Source of the DNA: Frankiaceae bacterium
GTDB taxonomy: Bacteria > Actinomycetota > Actinomycetes > JAVEEB01
Length of the DNA: 7,045 nucleotides
NCBI GenBank assembly: GCA_030840665.1
Contig: JAVEEB010000136.1
Coordinates: 1-7,045, forward strand
Reading direction: 5' to 3'
Shown here: piece after piece, positions 1 to 4,852 of the stretch
How the letters are laid out: every line of letters starts with the position of its first letter
Numbering within the stretch: the stretch's first letter is position 1
Notes under the pieces: generated by a model
Databases searched by the model: none
What the model was told of the DNA's origin: nothing
Seen by the model: only the letters and a program-made list of their open reading frames with translations
Position numbers and translations under genes: made by a program

Positions 1-519
1 AAGAACCAGGACACGCGCGAGCACGACATCATGGACAGCGACGACTACTTCCAGTACCACGGCGGGATGGTCGCCGCGGTCCGCGCGCTCACCGGCAGCA
101 ACCCTGCCGCCTACATCGGCGACAGCGCCACCCCCGACGCGGTCAAAACCCGCACCCTGGCTGAAGAAACGTCGCGCGTCTTCCGCTCCCGCGTGGTCAA
201 CCCGAAGTGGATGGCGGCGATGCGCCGCCACGGCTACAAGGGCGCGTTCGAGATGGCGGCGACCGTCGACTACCTGTTCGGCTACGACGCGACGGCGGGT
301 GTCGTACAGGATTGGATGTACGAAAAGCTTTCCAGCGAGTACATCTTCGACGAGACCAACCGCGAATTCCTCACGAAGTCCAACCCGTGGGCGCTGCGGG
401 GGATGACCGAGCGACTGCTCGAGGCTGCGGAGCGCGGCCTGTGGGCCGAGCCGTCCCCGGACACGCTGGAGCAGTTGCGCCAGACGTACCTCGACCTCGA
501 AGGGGACCTGGAGGCCTAG
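1..519 (+). CDS. cobN: Cobaltochelatase subunit CobN, C-terminal part (5'-truncated by window edge)
   Basis: This is the C-terminal 172 residues of the large subunit of the ATP-dependent aerobic cobaltochelatase, which inserts cobalt into hydrogenobyrinic acid a,c-diamide during cobalamin synthesis in the cytoplasm with a CobS/CobT-type (or ChlI/ChlD-like) ATPase partner. The reading frame is open from base 1, so the gene begins upstream; full CobN is usually about 1,200-1,400 residues. Family-typical blocks are visible: DSDDYFQYHGGM (residues 12-23 of the fragment), the YIGDS stretch, KTRTLAEE, FRSRVVNPKWMAAMRRHGYKGAFEMAATVDYLFGYDA split over the middle, and the NPWALRGMTERLLEAAERGLW tail. 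The Mg-chelatase homologue BchH/ChlH shares the fold, but the HGGM and RHGYKGA blocks fit CobN. The TAG stop lies inside a CTAG palindrome shared with the convergent gene. The family call is firm; completeness upstream cannot be judged. Confidence 0.95.
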   Translation, partial: KNQDTREHDIMDSDDYFQYHGGMVAAVRALTGSNPAAYIGDSATPDAVKTRTLAEETSRVFRSRVVNPKWMAAMRRHGYKGAFEMAATVDYLFGYDATAGVVQDWMYEKLSSEYIFDETNREFLTKSNPWALRGMTERLLEAAERGLWAEPSPDTLEQLRQTYLDLEGDLEA

Positions 520-525
520 GGCCTC
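511..525. terminator. Possible bidirectional hairpin terminator over two convergent stop codons
   Basis: A perfect 6-bp inverted repeat, GAGGCC (511-516) and GGCCTC (520-525), encloses the trinucleotide TAG. Beyond it a G-T wobble, one mismatch and two further C-G pairs (507-508 with 528-529) could lengthen the stem. It covers both converging stop codons, so it would serve cobN and the minus-strand gene alike. There is no T-tract on either side, which is common in high-GC actinobacteria but leaves the terminator role an inference; a chance palindrome is possible. Confidence 0.3.
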
Positions 526-998
526 TCGGGGAAGGCAGCGAGCTCGTTGTCCCAGTCGTCCGCCGCCTGCCGGAGCATCGCGGGGGACGCCCGGAGCTCA
601 ACGAAGAACTGCGCGGTCAGGGTCTCGTGCTCCGGCTCCCACGGTGGGGCGCTGTCGAGGCTGAAATGCAGGCGCAGCACGGCGCAATCCTCGTCGTAAC
701 GCGCGACGCCGTACGACAGGTTCGGCTCGGTGAACATCAGCGACGGCCACACCTTGCCGTCCTCGCCGGGGGTTGTCGGCGCTTCGTCGCGAGCCGCCAC
801 GCGCCGCAGCCACGGCGAAAGAGCCTGCGCCTCACCGGCGGTCAGGCAGGGCTCGGTGAAGGCCCACGCGCCCCGCCGATACGAGGCCTGGCCATCGATG
901 ACGAGCCAGTTGCCGTGCCCGGGAACGTCCGCGCCGAACTCGTAGCCGACGGGGCGCAGCACGACGGAGACGGTCCGTTCGAGGTTGACGAGTTCCAC
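516..998 (-). CDS. Hypothetical protein resembling WapI-type immunity proteins
   Basis: A 160-residue protein without signal peptide or membrane segment, rich in acidic residues and tryptophan. Residues 29-64 have the pattern GNWLVIDG, then W45-A-F-T-E-P-C-L52, then E56 and a closing PWL (62-64). This recalls the small immunity proteins of the WapI family, in which an NWL-V strand is followed by a W-F-P-C-L motif and a helix ending in WL. That match is from memory of the pattern, not a search. If right, it would neutralise a contact-dependent or secreted toxin in the cytoplasm, but no toxin gene lies in the window. The GTG at 998 is the most upstream in-frame start after the preceding gene and has no clear ribosome binding site. 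It lies 47 nt downstream of the dehydrogenase gene on the same strand and may be cotranscribed. Its TAG stop overlaps the cobN stop. That it is a gene is likely; the family is tentative. Confidence 0.75.
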   Translation of the reverse strand: MELVNLERTVSVVLRPVGYEFGADVPGHGNWLVIDGQASYRRGAWAFTEPCLTAGEAQALSPWLRRVAARDEAPTTPGEDGKVWPSLMFTEPNLSYGVARYDEDCAVLRLHFSLDSAPPWEPEHETLTAQFFVELRASPAMLRQAADDWDNELAAFPERP

Positions 999-1045
999 GC
1001 AACAAGGATGGCAGCCGCCCAATGGCCGGCCCGCCGGTGGACCGG

Positions 1046-1816
1046 TCAGCGCGCCGTCCAGCCGCCGTCGACGAGCAGCGTGTGCCCGGTGACGAGCGAG
1101 GCGGCCGGTGACGCGAGATAGAGGACCGCCCCGGCGACGTCCATGGGGTCGCCGATCCGGTGCAGGGCGGCGATCCGTTCGATGACGTCGGCCTCGCGGG
1201 CCGGGTCCGACAGGTGCTCCTCGGTCCCGGGCGTGCGGATGAAGGTTGGCGCGACGTTGTTGACCGTGATGCCGTGACTGCCCCACTCGACGGCGAGGCA
1301 GCGGGTCAGGTGGGCGATCGCCGCTTTCGTCATGCAGTACACGGATTCTCCCGGCAGCGCGACCTCGCCGGCCTGCGAGCCCATGTTGATGATCCGGCCG
1401 TACCCTTGCGCGATCATCAGCCGCCCCACGGCCTGGCTCGCGAAGAACGTGCCTTTCAGGTTGATCGCGAGTGTCCGGTCGAAGTCCGACTCCGGAACGT
1501 CCTCGGCGTTGTGACCCGGCGCGATCCCGGCGTTGTTGACGAGGATGTCGATCCGCCCGAAATGCTCGGCGGCCGTGGCAACAGCCCCCGCGATCTGCGC
1601 CGGGCTGGTCATGTCCATCTGCAGTGGCAGGGCCCGGCGGCCGAGGGCCTCGATCTCGCCCGCCAAGCCGGCATCCTGCGTGGCGTCGCGCAGGCCGATC
1701 GCCACGTCCGCACCGGCGTTGGCCAGCGTCAGCGCCACGGCGCGGCCGAGACCCCGCGCGGCTCCCGTGACGAGCGCCACCTGACCCGGCACGTCGAAGC
1801 GTGGGTACGGCGTCAA
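1046..1816 (-). CDS. Short-chain dehydrogenase/reductase (SDR), FabG-like
   Basis: A 256-residue classical SDR, the usual length for the family; such enzymes oxidise or reduce alcohols/ketones with NAD(P)(H) as soluble tetramers. The nucleotide site TGAARGLG is at residues 17-24 (G18-x3-G22-x-G24), NNAG at 94-97, and the catalytic tetrad is complete: N119, S147, Y160 and K164 (Y-C-M-T-K). The C-terminal VTGHTLLVDGG block is typical. The basic R43 just after the second beta strand mildly suggests NADP(H), but the substrate cannot be told: 3-oxoacyl-ACP reductase, gluconate 5-dehydrogenase-like and sugar/steroid dehydrogenases all look alike here. The TTG start at 1816 is chosen because a GGAGG lies 6 nt upstream and no ATG or GTG in frame fits as well. 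It is the first gene of a minus-strand pair and diverges from the redox operon. No pathway partner is adjacent. Confidence 0.92.
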   Translation of the reverse strand: MTPYPRFDVPGQVALVTGAARGLGRAVALTLANAGADVAIGLRDATQDAGLAGEIEALGRRALPLQMDMTSPAQIAGAVATAAEHFGRIDILVNNAGIAPGHNAEDVPESDFDRTLAINLKGTFFASQAVGRLMIAQGYGRIINMGSQAGEVALPGESVYCMTKAAIAHLTRCLAVEWGSHGITVNNVAPTFIRTPGTEEHLSDPAREADVIERIAALHRIGDPMDVAGAVLYLASPAASLVTGHTLLVDGGWTAR

Positions 1817-1822
1817 GGAGGG

Positions 1823-1827
1823 CCTCC
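1823..1827 (-). promoter_or_regulatory. Ribosome binding site GGAGG deciding the TTG start of the SDR gene
   Basis: GGAGG on the minus strand ends 6 nt before the TTG at 1816-1814, which is ideal spacing. The conserved SDR N-terminus (VALVTGAARG) begins about a dozen residues after that TTG, as expected, so the site fixes this rare start codon. Confidence 0.75.
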
Positions 1828-1958
1828 GATGTCTCGATCGCCACCGTATCCGTACGCCTGGAAGGCCTCGATAAGAAAAGTCTCATCTCCGGCTTATGCA
1901 GCCGTTACGTGAGCTGCCGAACGTGTTGAGGCAAGGACATCGACAGCACGGCATACCC

Positions 1959-1963
1959 AGGAG
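1959..1963 (+). promoter_or_regulatory. Ribosome binding site AGGAG of the first operon gene
   Basis: AGGAG lies 5 nt before the ATG at 1969 and fixes that start; the residues that follow form a signal peptide, which agrees with it. It is the strongest ribosome binding site of the plus-strand operon. Confidence 0.7.
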
Positions 1964-1968
1964 TTGCG

Positions 1969-2502
1969 ATGGCCGGAATACGTACCACTCTCGTTGTACT
2001 CGCCGCCTCCGGTGGCCTCGCAGCGGGCGTGGCCAGTGCGGGGGGCATCCCCTCGCGCCCGACGCAGGTGAACGCCGCCGACGAGTCCGTGACTGTTCAA
2101 GACCAGCAGGCCCCCGCGACCCCCGCCGAGACCCCGGCGGCCGCCGAGTCGCCCTCGCCGACGATTCGTCCCAGCACTCCAGTTGCCGTGCCTGAGGCGC
2201 CGACCACGCGAGGTCCCGCACCGCGGCAACCCGAAGCCGCACTGCCCACGGCGCGGCCCGTTCCGACGCGCGCCGCTCCTGAGCCGACCACGCCGAGGCC
2301 GAAGCCGACTCCGAGGCCGTCCGACACGTCCGGCGACAACGCGTCGGTCGAGCCGACGCCGGACGACAACACGTCATGGGCTCCGCGGCCCACCACCACC
2401 TCGCCCGCCCCGACCGTCACCCCGACCCCGACCCCGACCCCATCGCGGTCGCACCACGACGACGGCGACGATCAGTGGGGCGGGGGCGGCACCGATGACT
2501 GA
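1969..2502 (+). CDS. Exported Pro/Thr-rich protein with acidic Asp/Trp/Gly C-terminal tail
   Basis: I do not recognise a family. The 177-residue product begins with a short basic end (R5), a hydrophobic core (about 7-22) and A-S-A at 22-24, a good signal peptidase I site, so export across the membrane is likely. Residues about 45-160 are low complexity, dominated by Pro, Thr, Ala, Ser and Arg, with a PTPTPTP run encoded by a CCCGAC tandem repeat. This resembles the extended linkers of actinobacterial cell-wall-spanning proteins. The last 16 residues change character: HHDDGDDQWGGGGTDD, possibly metal-binding or an interaction tail (inference). No LPXTG sorting signal, lipobox, cysteine or FMN_bind domain is seen. 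It is the first gene of the overlapping operon and shares 8 nt with the next; its Gly-run codons supply a G-rich segment ahead of the next start. A similar acidic tail ends the last gene of the operon. Confidence 0.82.
   Translation: MAGIRTTLVVLAASGGLAAGVASAGGIPSRPTQVNAADESVTVQDQQAPATPAETPAAAESPSPTIRPSTPVAVPEAPTTRGPAPRQPEAALPTARPVPTRAAPEPTTPRPKPTPRPSDTSGDNASVEPTPDDNTSWAPRPTTTSPAPTVTPTPTPTPSRSHHDDGDDQWGGGGTDD
2421..2441 (+). repeat. Short tandem repeat CCCGAC, 3.5 copies, coding for Pro-Thr
   Basis: Three and a half copies of the hexamer CCCGAC run in frame inside the exported Pro/Thr-rich protein and encode alternating Thr and Pro. Such a tract is prone to slippage in six-base steps, which would alter linker length without breaking the frame. 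No regulatory role is implied. Confidence 0.7.
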
Positions 2503-3175
2503 GCGGCGACGCATGTCGCGCGCCACACACAGGCGCGTCGTCGCCAACATCGCCGTGAGCACCGCGGCGGTGATGAGCGCGGCCGCCGGCCTCTCGTGGG
2601 CGGCTGCGGTCCCGCCGAAGGCCTGGACCGCGAGCAGCAGCGGTGCCAAGGCTACGAGCGTGCCCGACAGCTCGGGCGACGCGGGCACGACCGCCGCGGT
2701 CACCCCAGCGGTCGGCCAACCGGCCGCGGTCGCTCCGACCCGTGGCCGAGGTCCTGGTGTGGTGTCCGCCGGAAAGGGCGGCGCTGTCGCCGGCACGACG
2801 CCGGGCGCCGTTGCCGGGACGAAGCCGGGAACCGTCGGGGCGCCCGCCGCCACGACCGCCAACGGGGGAGCCGGCAATCCGCCGCCCCCGCAACCCGGGC
2901 AGCCCGTCACGCCGAAGCCGGGCGCCTCCCAGCCGGGGACGCCGCGGCCGCCGGTCGCGCCACAACCCGGAGCCACGCAGCCGGTGGCCCAGCCGTCTGC
3001 GCCGCAGCAACCCGTCACCCAGCAGCCGGTGCCGCAGACACCGGTCACCCAGCAGCCCGTCACCCAGCCGGTGGTCTCCCCGACGCCGGCCGCCCCGCCG
3101 CCGCCCCCGCCCGTCGTACACACCACGCCCCCCGCGCCGCCGACCCACACGACGACGGGTGCCTCGGGTGGTTGA
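2495..3175 (+). CDS. Second exported or membrane-anchored Pro/Gln-rich protein
   Basis: No family recognised. The 226-residue product has a strongly basic N-terminus (RRR at 4-6, then R9, R13, R14) followed by a hydrophobic segment at about 15-38 ending in WAAA, consistent with a signal peptide or an N-terminal anchor. Residues 45-115 are Ala/Gly/Thr/Val-rich with a repeated GAVAGT-P unit. Residues 120-200 are Pro/Gln-rich with PVTQQ repeats and a run of prolines. It ends in HTTTGASGG, whose TGAS resembles the core of ApbE flavinylation sites. There is no cysteine or sorting signal. The ATG at 2495 overlaps the preceding gene by 8 nt and follows a GGGGG run by 8 nt; the ATG at 2513 is a possible alternative. 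It ends 8 nt inside the ApbE gene if that starts at 3168. A structural cell-wall-spanning role is a guess. Confidence 0.78.
   Translation: MTERRRMSRATHRRVVANIAVSTAAVMSAAAGLSWAAAVPPKAWTASSSGAKATSVPDSSGDAGTTAAVTPAVGQPAAVAPTRGRGPGVVSAGKGGAVAGTTPGAVAGTKPGTVGAPAATTANGGAGNPPPPQPGQPVTPKPGASQPGTPRPPVAPQPGATQPVAQPSAPQQPVTQQPVPQTPVTQQPVTQPVVSPTPAAPPPPPPVVHTTPPAPPTHTTTGASGG
3011..3076 (+). repeat. Degenerate Pro-Val-Thr-Gln repeat tract
   Basis: In-frame units reading PVTQQ, PVPQT, PVTQQ and PVTQP follow one another, with near-identical DNA for the PVTQ units (ACCCAGCAGCC type). The repeat is at protein and DNA level, so it probably arose by local duplication in the extended linker of the exported protein. 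Confidence 0.6.
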
Positions 3176-4139
3176 TACCTCGGTACGGGCGGAAGGGTCG
3201 CTCGAATTGCATGCGTCGATCGATGCGATGGCGAGCGTCGTTTCCGTGCGCGCCGTGGCCGCCGGCGTCGATGTGACGACGCTGCGCGAGCGGATGGCCG
3301 ACGCGATGTCGGTCTTCACGGTCGTCGACCGCACGTGCACGCGTTTCGACACGGCGAGTTCGCTGATGCAGGCCAACGCCTCGCCGGACGAGTGGCACGA
3401 GGTGGAGCCGGAGTGCTTCGTTGCGCTGGTCGAGGCTTACGACGCTTATCGCCGTACCAGTGGGCGGTTCGATCCGCGCATCCTCGGCGACCTCGTCAGG
3501 CTCGGCTACGACCGGTCCTTCCGTGACGGCACTCCGGCAACCGCCGCCGGCGAGGCATCGCCGCCCCGTCGCCCCTTGCCCCGTTGGCGCCCCCGGTTCC
3601 GCGTCCCGACCCGTCGCGTCCGACTCGGACCGCTGCCCGTCGACCTCGGCGGGATCGCCAAGGGCCTTGCCGTCCGCTGGGCGGCCACCCGACTCACGTC
3701 GCTGCCGGGCGGCTTCGTCGTCGAGGCCGGTGGCGACCTCTGGTGCTCCGGCCTTGCCGTTGACGGTGGCCTCTGGCGGGTCGGCGTTGAGGACCCTGCC
3801 GGCTCGGAGGGTCCCGTCGCCGTGCTCGCCGTGAGCAACAGGGCGGTCGCGACCTCATCTGTGCGCGTGCGCCGCTGGGAACAGGCCGGCGCCGAAGTGC
3901 ACCACCTCGTCGATCCGCGCACCGGCCGCCCGGGCGGGGCCGGGCTGCAGGCGGTGACCGTTGTCGGCGCCGATCCGGCGGCGGCCGAGGTGTGGAGCAA
4001 GACCCTCTTCCTCGCAGGGGCCGCGGACATCGCTCGCCTCGCCCGCGAGCGGGATGTGGCTGCCCTCTGGATCGATGACGCCGGCACGACGAGGACCTCG
4101 CCCGAAATGGCGCAGCACGTCCTCTGGAGCGCCTCGTGA
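3168..4139 (+). CDS. apbE: FAD:protein FMN transferase (ApbE family)
   Basis: ApbE enzymes transfer FMN from FAD onto a Thr/Ser of a target protein in a Mg2+-dependent reaction. With the GTG start at 3168 this one has 323 residues, near family length. Seen in order: D54-R-T-C-T-R-F60 with S64/S65 and N70, matching the family's F-S-x-F-x-x-x-S-E-L/N region; TSGRFDP (97-103) and LGYDRSF (112-118); the hallmark DLGGIAKGLAV (159-169); EAGGDLWCSG (186-195); AVATSS (226-231); HHLVDPRTGRP (245-255); and AAEVWSKTLFLAG, the metal-site block with E274 at the position often Asp. No signal peptide or lipobox precedes the domain, unlike periplasmic ApbE of Gram-negatives. The start is uncertain: a TTG at 3207 has GGAAGGG 9 nt upstream (3191-3197), while GTG 3168 overlaps the previous gene by 8 nt as elsewhere in this operon. 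The membrane gene overlaps its stop as GTGA. Confidence 0.93.
   Translation: MVDTSVRAEGSLELHASIDAMASVVSVRAVAAGVDVTTLRERMADAMSVFTVVDRTCTRFDTASSLMQANASPDEWHEVEPECFVALVEAYDAYRRTSGRFDPRILGDLVRLGYDRSFRDGTPATAAGEASPPRRPLPRWRPRFRVPTRRVRLGPLPVDLGGIAKGLAVRWAATRLTSLPGGFVVEAGGDLWCSGLAVDGGLWRVGVEDPAGSEGPVAVLAVSNRAVATSSVRVRRWEQAGAEVHHLVDPRTGRPGGAGLQAVTVVGADPAAAEVWSKTLFLAGAADIARLARERDVAALWIDDAGTTRTSPEMAQHVLWSAS
4126..4129 (+). promoter_or_regulatory. Ribosome binding site GGAG of the ferric-reductase-like gene
   Basis: GGAG inside the last codons of the ApbE gene lies 6 nt before the GTG at 4136 and supports that GTG, whose second and third bases begin the upstream TGA stop. The arrangement suggests translational coupling. 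Confidence 0.55.
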
Positions 4140-4852
4140 GCAGCCCCGATCGTCGAACGACAGCGGTCGCCGTGCGTCCGCTCACCGCGGCCGACCAGCC
4201 ACCCCCGCCGCGGAGTTCGGTGACCCTCACGCTCGGAGTGCTCGTCGTCGTTGTGGCGGTCGGCTTCGCGCTGGGGCGGATCGCCGCGCCCGCGGTGCAC
4301 AACAAGATGTGGCCCTGGGTGGTTGGCCGAGGCATCGGTATCGCGGCGTACATCGCGCTCAGCGCACTCACGGCCGCGGGATTGTGGACGCGGCACCCGC
4401 TCCGCCAGCGGGCCGGCGTGGGCAACCCCGCGACCTGGCTACACGTGCATGCAGCACTCGCAGCAGCCACCCTCGTGCTGACCGGGACGCACATCGTGGT
4501 GCTCGCGCTCGACAAATACGCGGGCGTCGGCTGGATCGGGGCCTTCGTGCCCGGCCGGTCGACGTACCGGCCGCTTGCTGTCGCGTTCGGCTCCATCGGT
4601 GTCTACATCGCCCTGGTCGTCGGCGGCACGGCCGCCCTGGCCGGCTATCTGTTTCGCCGGTCGTGGCGACCGCTGCACTACTTCGCGCTCGCTTCGTTCG
4701 CGAGCATTTGCGCGCACGGCGTGCTCGCGGGCAGCGACACGACTGCCCTTCGGCCCGTGTACATCGGTACGGGGCTGTTCGTCGGACTGCTCGCCGCGTC
4801 ACGGTGGACCGTCCCCAGCGGTATCGGCGCGCCGACGCGGGTCGTCCGGTGA
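4136..4852 (+). CDS. Ferric-reductase-like transmembrane haem b protein
   Basis: A 238-residue integral membrane protein with six hydrophobic segments at about 29-51, 62-84, 103-125, 146-173, 180-199 and 206-222. Two pairs of histidines sit on helices 3 and 5, H105/H119 and H181/H194, spaced 14 and 13 residues. This is the bis-histidine pattern by which ferric-reductase-like (and MsrQ/NOX-type) domains hold two b haems on opposite sides of the membrane. It therefore probably moves electrons through the membrane. There is no C-terminal FAD/NADPH-binding domain, so it needs a separate donor, which the next two genes (NuoF-like protein and ferredoxin) could supply. The N-terminal 28 residues are hydrophilic and Pro-rich. 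The GTG start overlaps the ApbE stop and follows a GGAG. MsrQ is an alternative, but no MsrP is adjacent. The electron acceptor is unknown. Confidence 0.88.
   Translation: MSSPDRRTTAVAVRPLTAADQPPPPRSSVTLTLGVLVVVVAVGFALGRIAAPAVHNKMWPWVVGRGIGIAAYIALSALTAAGLWTRHPLRQRAGVGNPATWLHVHAALAAATLVLTGTHIVVLALDKYAGVGWIGAFVPGRSTYRPLAVAFGSIGVYIALVVGGTAALAGYLFRRSWRPLHYFALASFASICAHGVLAGSDTTALRPVYIGTGLFVGLLAASRWTVPSGIGAPTRVVR

Larger units (their letters stand above)
1817..1968. promoter_or_regulatory. Divergent intergenic region, presumed to hold promoters for the SDR gene and the redox operon
   Basis: The 152-bp gap separates two divergently read units, so promoters for both must lie in or near it. It contains the only clear A/T-rich patch of the neighbourhood (1869-1885, centred on ATAAGAAAAG). 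That patch starts a 5-bp inverted repeat, ATAAG (1871-1875) and CTTAT (1893-1897), and there is a smaller one, CGTA (1845-1848) and TACG (1853-1856). I could not find a convincing -35/-10 pair on either strand, and neither inverted repeat is long enough to call an operator. The region is named by position, not by a recognised motif. Confidence 0.4.

Noticed and set aside
1027..1045. Stem-loop after the SDR stop codon (CCGG-TGGA-CCGG) as a terminator.
   Set aside because: The stem is only 4-5 bp with no T-tract, and such GC palindromes are expected by chance at this composition.
516..1886. A 456-residue open frame on the minus strand spanning the SDR gene and the WapI-like gene.
   Set aside because: Only its last 160 residues (from the GTG at 998) look like a protein; the rest is an Arg/Gly-rich out-of-frame reading of the SDR gene, which is firmly identified in another frame.
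1926..1957. TTGAGG (1926-1931) and CATACC (1952-1957) as a -35/-10 promoter pair for the operon.
   Set aside because: Spacing is 20 nt, the match to consensus is poor, and transcription would start on top of the AGGAG ribosome binding site.
3011..3076. Regularly repeated DNA suggestive of a CRISPR array or intergenic repeat.
   Set aside because: The units are 15-30 nt, contiguous without spacers, and in frame within a coding sequence for PVTQQ repeats.
2374..3150. A Gly/Val/Thr-rich minus-strand open frame that looks like a PE_PGRS or elastin-like protein.
   Set aside because: It is the complement of the Pro-rich coding tract; CCG/CCC proline codons become GGG/CGG glycine/arginine codons. 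No ribosome binding site or independent domain supports it.
2643..3167. N-terminal extension that would lengthen ApbE to 498 residues.
   Set aside because: The extension is an Arg/Pro/Ser-rich shadow of the second exported protein, and the ApbE domain begins just after the GTG at 3168.
3961..4848. N-terminal extension that would make the NuoF-like protein 729 residues.
   Set aside because: It reads out of frame through the ApbE and membrane-protein genes; the conserved domain and the 4-nt GTGA overlap support the start at 4849.
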